The notes beneath the pieces were generated by a model. The model saw only the letters and a list, made by a program, of their open reading frames with translations. It was not told the DNA's origin and searched no databases. The translations under genes and the position numbers were made by a program. This document shows positions 61,306 through 64,000 of a DNA stretch of 64,000 bases, one piece after another. This DNA is from Phyllobacterium endophyticum (GTDB lineage Bacteria > Pseudomonadota > Alphaproteobacteria > Rhizobiales > Rhizobiaceae): assembly GCF_003010935.1 (NCBI RefSeq), contig NZ_PGGN01000002.1:558001-622000 (forward strand), in the 5' to 3' direction. Position 1 is the stretch's first letter. Every line of letters starts with the position of its first letter.

Positions 61306-61776
61306 ATGCCGAAGTTCGAAACGACCCGCAACGTCCTGCATCGTGCAGAGCAAATGTTTGATCTTGTTGCGGATATAGAGACCTATCCGCAATTCTTGCC
61401 AATGTGTGAAAGCCTGAAGGTGCGTTCGCGCAAGGAGAGCCATGGCAAAACCTTGCTGGTTGCGGACATGACGGTCGGCTACAAGCTGATCCGCGAGACC
61501 TTTACCAGCCAGGTCCTTTTGAAGCCGGAAGAGAAAGTCATTATCACCAAATATATCGATGGCCCGTTTCGCTACCTCGACAACCGCTGGCAGTTCATCC
61601 CGGACGCAAATCCGGAACGTTCTGCTGTGAAGTTCTATATCGATTATGAATTCAAGAGCCGAACGCTTGGCTTCCTGATGGGATCGATGTTCGACATCGC
61701 TTTTCGAAAATTCACCGAAGCATTTGAAAAGCGAGCCGACGCCATTTATGGCAGGGGTTCTGCACCCGCGGTTTAG
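61306..61776 (+). CDS. Coq10/RatA-like START-domain protein
   Basis: A 156-residue soluble protein of the polyketide-cyclase/START fold. Motifs are LHRAEQMFDLVADIETYPQF, LPMCESLKVRSR and GPFRYLDNRWQFIP, with the late FYIDYEFKSRTLGFLMGSMF. In mitochondria and alphaproteobacteria this family (Coq10) binds ubiquinone; in E. coli the related RatA was reported to act on ribosome assembly. It starts six bases after lipA and is very likely co-transcribed. Confidence 0.92.
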   Translation: MPKFETTRNVLHRAEQMFDLVADIETYPQFLPMCESLKVRSRKESHGKTLLVADMTVGYKLIRETFTSQVLLKPEEKVIITKYIDGPFRYLDNRWQFIPDANPERSAVKFYIDYEFKSRTLGFLMGSMFDIAFRKFTEAFEKRADAIYGRGSAPAV

Positions 61777-61793
61777 CTTGGACGTTCTCTACC

Positions 61794-61818
61794 GGAACGA
61801 ATGGTTTCGCAGGCCGTT
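61794..61818 (+). promoter_or_regulatory. Sigma-EcfG promoter before a small membrane protein gene
   Basis: GGAAC (61794-61798), 16 bases and CGTT (61815-61818) match the general stress response consensus exactly, on the correct strand, 24 bases before ATG at 61842. The short leader keeps the AGGAGG ribosome site inside the transcript. Confidence 0.75.
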
Positions 61819-61841
61819 ACACCATCCACAAGGAGGTTGTG

Positions 61842-62081
61842 ATGGTAACGACCAAGCTTATCGGCGCGCTGCTTGTGATTTGCGGGCTTCTATATATGGC
61901 AGGCGCTGCGCTCTATCGTGGCAGGATGAGCGAGCCCCATTCCTCACGCGGTGAATCTGCGGGTCTCGAGCCGCGCCATCGGGGTTTGCGTTTCTTGGGC
62001 CTGAAGGCCAATTGGCCAGGTCTTGTAATTGCCGCTCTTGGTGCTCTGATGTTGCTGATACCATCGGTCGATGGCCCTTAA
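61842..62081 (+). CDS. Small two-helix membrane protein, probable general-stress gene
   Basis: A 79-residue protein with an N-terminal helix (LIGALLVICGLLYMAGAALY), a polar loop (about residues 25-55, SEPHSSRGESAGLEPRHRG) and a C-terminal helix (WPGLVIAALGALMLLIPS). No family is recognised. It starts at ATG 61842 (GTG at 61839 is too close to AGGAGG). Its own sigma-EcfG-type promoter suggests induction in stress and stationary phase. The 3' end overlaps the convergent cinA/pncC gene by four bases. Confidence 0.78.
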   Translation: MVTTKLIGALLVICGLLYMAGAALYRGRMSEPHSSRGESAGLEPRHRGLRFLGLKANWPGLVIAALGALMLLIPSVDGP

Positions 62082-62569
62082 GGTAGAGCCTCCAGCAGAA
62101 TATCAAGAGCAGTGTTGACCGCAGCGGTTCGAATTGATGCGCGGCCTTGATCATCGAACACGCGCCGGGTCGCTACCGGTTGCTTTTCCCCGAACGCCAA
62201 TCCGAACCAGACGAGACCGACTGGTTTCGCTGCCGTTCCGCCGCCTGGCCCGGCAATTCCGGTCACCGAGATCGCAATGCCAGCATTAGAATGCTCAAGC
62301 GCTCCGGTCGCCATGGACAGAGCAACTTCCTTCGATACCGCGCCGTGTTTTGCGATCAATTCGGCCGGCACCCCGATCATCTCGTGCTTGGCGTTGTTGG
62401 AATAAGTGACAAACCCACGGTCTACCACGTCGGATGAGCCCGCGATGTCGGTCAGCGAGGCAACAATCAAGCCGCCGGTGCAGGATTCTGCCGTAGTCAG
62501 GAGAACACCATGTCGCCGGCAAGCCTGAAGAACTTCAATCGCCTTAGCTTTGGCAATCATCCCGCTCAT
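62078..62569 (-). CDS. pncC: CinA C-terminal-type nicotinamide-nucleotide amidohydrolase
   Basis: A 163-residue enzyme made only of the CinA C-terminal domain, with the motifs [40 protein letters not shown] and [20 protein letters not shown]. This domain deamidates nicotinamide mononucleotide (PncC), part of NAD recycling. Its start overlaps the stop of ispDF by four bases. Confidence 0.93.
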   Translation of the reverse strand: MSGMIAKAKAIEVLQACRRHGVLLTTAESCTGGLIVASLTDIAGSSDVVDRGFVTYSNNAKHEMIGVPAELIAKHGAVSKEVALSMATGALEHSNAGIAISVTGIAGPGGGTAAKPVGLVWFGLAFGEKQPVATRRVFDDQGRASIRTAAVNTALDILLEALP

Positions 62570-63786
62570 TCCGGCAGCCCTCCCGGATAGATGACCGAGG
62601 CTGTGGCAATCGCCGCGATGCCTTCCTTGCGGCCGATGAACCCAAGTTTTTCGTTGGTGGTAGCCTTCACCGAAATTCGGTCCGTCGAAATTCCAAGCAT
62701 TTTCGACAAAGCCGCTGTCATCGCTTCGCGATGGGGGCCGACCTTTGGGGCCTCGCAGATCAGGGTTATGTCGGCATTGGCGATCCTGCCACCGGCATCC
62801 TTGACGATCTTGACGGCATGTTCAACGAAGATCTGAGAAGCTGCGCCCTTCCACTGTGGATCGGAGGGGGGGAAATGCGTCCCAATATCGCCGGCACCGC
62901 GTGTCGCCAAGAGGGCGTCAGTGAGTGCATGCAAAGCTACGTCCGCATCCGAATGGCCAGATAGCTTGCGATCGTGTTCGATGAATACACCTGCGAGCAT
63001 GACGCCGCTGCCCGCTTCGAAAGAGTGCACGTCGTAACCGTTTCCGGTACGAACGTCCGGAAAAAAGGGCTGTTTTTGTGAGAGGCGCTCGTCCGCCATT
63101 TCTATGTCCTTTGCCCACGTCAATTTTGTATTGTCCACCGATCCTTCGACGATGCGAACCGGCAAGCCATGCCATTCCGCGATGGCCGAATCGTCGGTGA
63201 AATCGGATCGGCCGACCGCGAAGGCTGCGTCATGCGCGCTGAGGATAGGCTGGTAAGGAAACGCCTGCGGTGTCTGCGCCGCATAAAGGCCGGCACGTGG
63301 CACCGTGGCGCTGACCATCGCGTCAGACCCCGCGGACTTCAACGTGTCGGACACGGCAAGGACCGGCAAAACACCAATATGCGGCGTAAGGTTGAATATT
63401 ACGCGTTCGAGAAGATCGGCGGTGATGAACGGCCGGACACCATCGTGGATCAGTACGTGGTCCGGCGACTTGTCCTTGAGCGCAAGAAGCCCCAGACGCG
63501 TCGATTCCTGGCGAGTGGGTCCACCGATAACCGCCGTGACACGGGAGATCTGGTCACCAAGGGCGAGGGCGAACAGCGCCTCATCTTCCTTGTGGATCAC
63601 TGCGACGACGTGGTCGATGGAGGGACAATCCAGAAAGGCGCGCATTGTGTGTGCCAGAACGGCCTCACCGCCAATCCTGCGATATTGCTTCGGTCCCTCG
63701 ACGCTCTGGCCAGCACGCTCGCCGCGGCCTGCCGCCACGATGACCGCAGCTACCCGCATCTTCTTGTTGTCTGTCTTCCCCGGCAC
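62566..63786 (-). CDS. ispDF: Bifunctional IspDF (MEP cytidylyltransferase / MECDP synthase)
   Basis: A 406-residue fusion for two non-consecutive steps of the MEP isoprenoid pathway. The IspD half starts [20 protein letters not shown] and carries [20 protein letters not shown] and [17 protein letters not shown]. The IspF half starts [19 protein letters not shown] with the zinc-binding Asp and His, then [23 protein letters not shown] at 63786, preceded by GGAG, is the probable start; ATG at 63759 is the alternative. The frame open to 63969 is mostly upstream region. The fusion is standard in alphaproteobacteria. Confidence 0.95.
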   Translation of the reverse strand: MPGKTDNKKMRVAAVIVAAGRGERAGQSVEGPKQYRRIGGEAVLAHTMRAFLDCPSIDHVVAVIHKEDEALFALALGDQISRVTAVIGGPTRQESTRLGLLALKDKSPDHVLIHDGVRPFITADLLERVIFNLTPHIGVLPVLAVSDTLKSAGSDAMVSATVPRAGLYAAQTPQAFPYQPILSAHDAAFAVGRSDFTDDSAIAEWHGLPVRIVEGSVDNTKLTWAKDIEMADERLSQKQPFFPDVRTGNGYDVHSFEAGSGVMLAGVFIEHDRKLSGHSDADVALHALTDALLATRGAGDIGTHFPPSDPQWKGAASQIFVEHAVKIVKDAGGRIANADITLICEAPKVGPHREAMTAALSKMLGISTDRISVKATTNEKLGFIGRKEGIAAIATASVIYPGGLPE

Positions 63787-63961
63787 GCTTCTCTCCGTAA
63801 CGATGCAGACTGCGTTACCCTTTGACAGAGGGAAAGACCAGAACTTTAGCGAAAAGGGCTGAAATCGGAGCATTCCACGACCTGCAATGCCTTGCGAAGA
63901 AGCACGGACGTGTCTAAAGGATAGGCTGTTGTAGAATTGCATACGAAACAGGCAGAATCGC

Positions 63962-64000
63962 GTGATCAATCTGGATCAACCACTGGATGTCGGCGGCGTT
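63962..64000 (+). CDS. dusB: Probable tRNA-dihydrouridine synthase DusB, first codons only
   Basis: A GTG start at 63962 opens [13 protein letters not shown], which runs off the window. Alphaproteobacterial DusB (NifR3) proteins begin in this way and lie divergent from ispDF, ahead of ntrBC. Only 13 residues are visible, so the call rests on this short match and on gene order. Confidence 0.5.
   Translation, partial: MINLDQPLDVGGV

Noticed and set aside
63787-63969. N-terminal extension of IspDF of about 60 residues
   Set aside because: The extension lacks family similarity, while GTG at 63786 has a good ribosome site next to the known start of the IspD domain.

Overview
The window is a gene-dense stretch of core chromosome from an alphaproteobacterium of the order Hyphomicrobiales (Rhizobiales), most likely the Phyllobacterium / Mesorhizobium / Brucella group. 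This placement is inferred from: the block uppS-cdsA-rseP-bamA-lpxD-fabZ-lpxA-lpxI-lpxB facing gltA and gltX; a trpD-trpC-moaC-moeA block near an alphaproteobacterial-type lexA with a GTTC-N7-GTTC SOS box; a fused ispDF; a single-operon pyruvate dehydrogenase whose E1 beta carries its own lipoyl domain; an EipB (DUF1849) protein; a phasin; and promoters of the sigma-EcfG type (GGAAC-N16-CGTT). I saw no rRNA, tRNA, CRISPR array, prophage or insertion sequence.

Layout. 1-9 kb: end of an MgtE Mg2+ transporter, a MerR regulator, a DUF1624 acyltransferase with a cysteine-rich tail, an MFS transporter, DUF599, serine dehydratase, DUF1489, a DD-carboxypeptidase and a phasin. 9-18 kb: clpS-clpA, azlCD, a HIT protein, a FemAB-like acyltransferase, a RelBE-type toxin-antitoxin pair, a glycerophosphodiesterase, RidA, EipB and the decayed remains of a vapBC pair. 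18-31.4 kb: rpsB-tsf-pyrH-frr, then isoprenoid carrier, phospholipid, outer-membrane assembly and lipid A genes. 31.4-38 kb: gltA, gltX, a frameshifted comEC and lexA. 38-46 kb: thuAB, placed between lexA and moeA-moaC-trpC-trpD, then ppiD. 45-53 kb: tpiA, secG, an L,D-transpeptidase, pyrG, a VOC protein, kdsA, a PRC-barrel protein and eno. 53-64 kb: ftsB, pdhA-pdhB-pdhC with a GDSL hydrolase and lpdA, two small membrane proteins, lipA, a ratA-like gene, a small membrane protein behind a sigma-EcfG-type promoter, cinA/pncC, ispDF, and the first codons of a probable dusB.

How the genes work together. Most are housekeeping. The window links translation (S2, EF-Ts, RRF, GltX) to envelope building (UppS, CdsA, RseP, BamA, LpxD/A/I/B, FabZ, KdsA). 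It also carries central carbon flow (TpiA, Eno, the PDH complex with LipA, GltA).

No convincing undescribed multi-gene system is visible. The items most worth a second look are: two consensus sigma-EcfG promoters (before thuAB and before an unknown 79-residue membrane protein); a vapB-vapC remnant fused by deletion; a one-base lesion that splits comEC; an 87-codon membrane-protein frame between lpdA and glsB with no ATG, GTG or TTG start; a cysteine-rich domain appended to a DUF1624 enzyme; and several clear palindromes in promoter regions and between genes.
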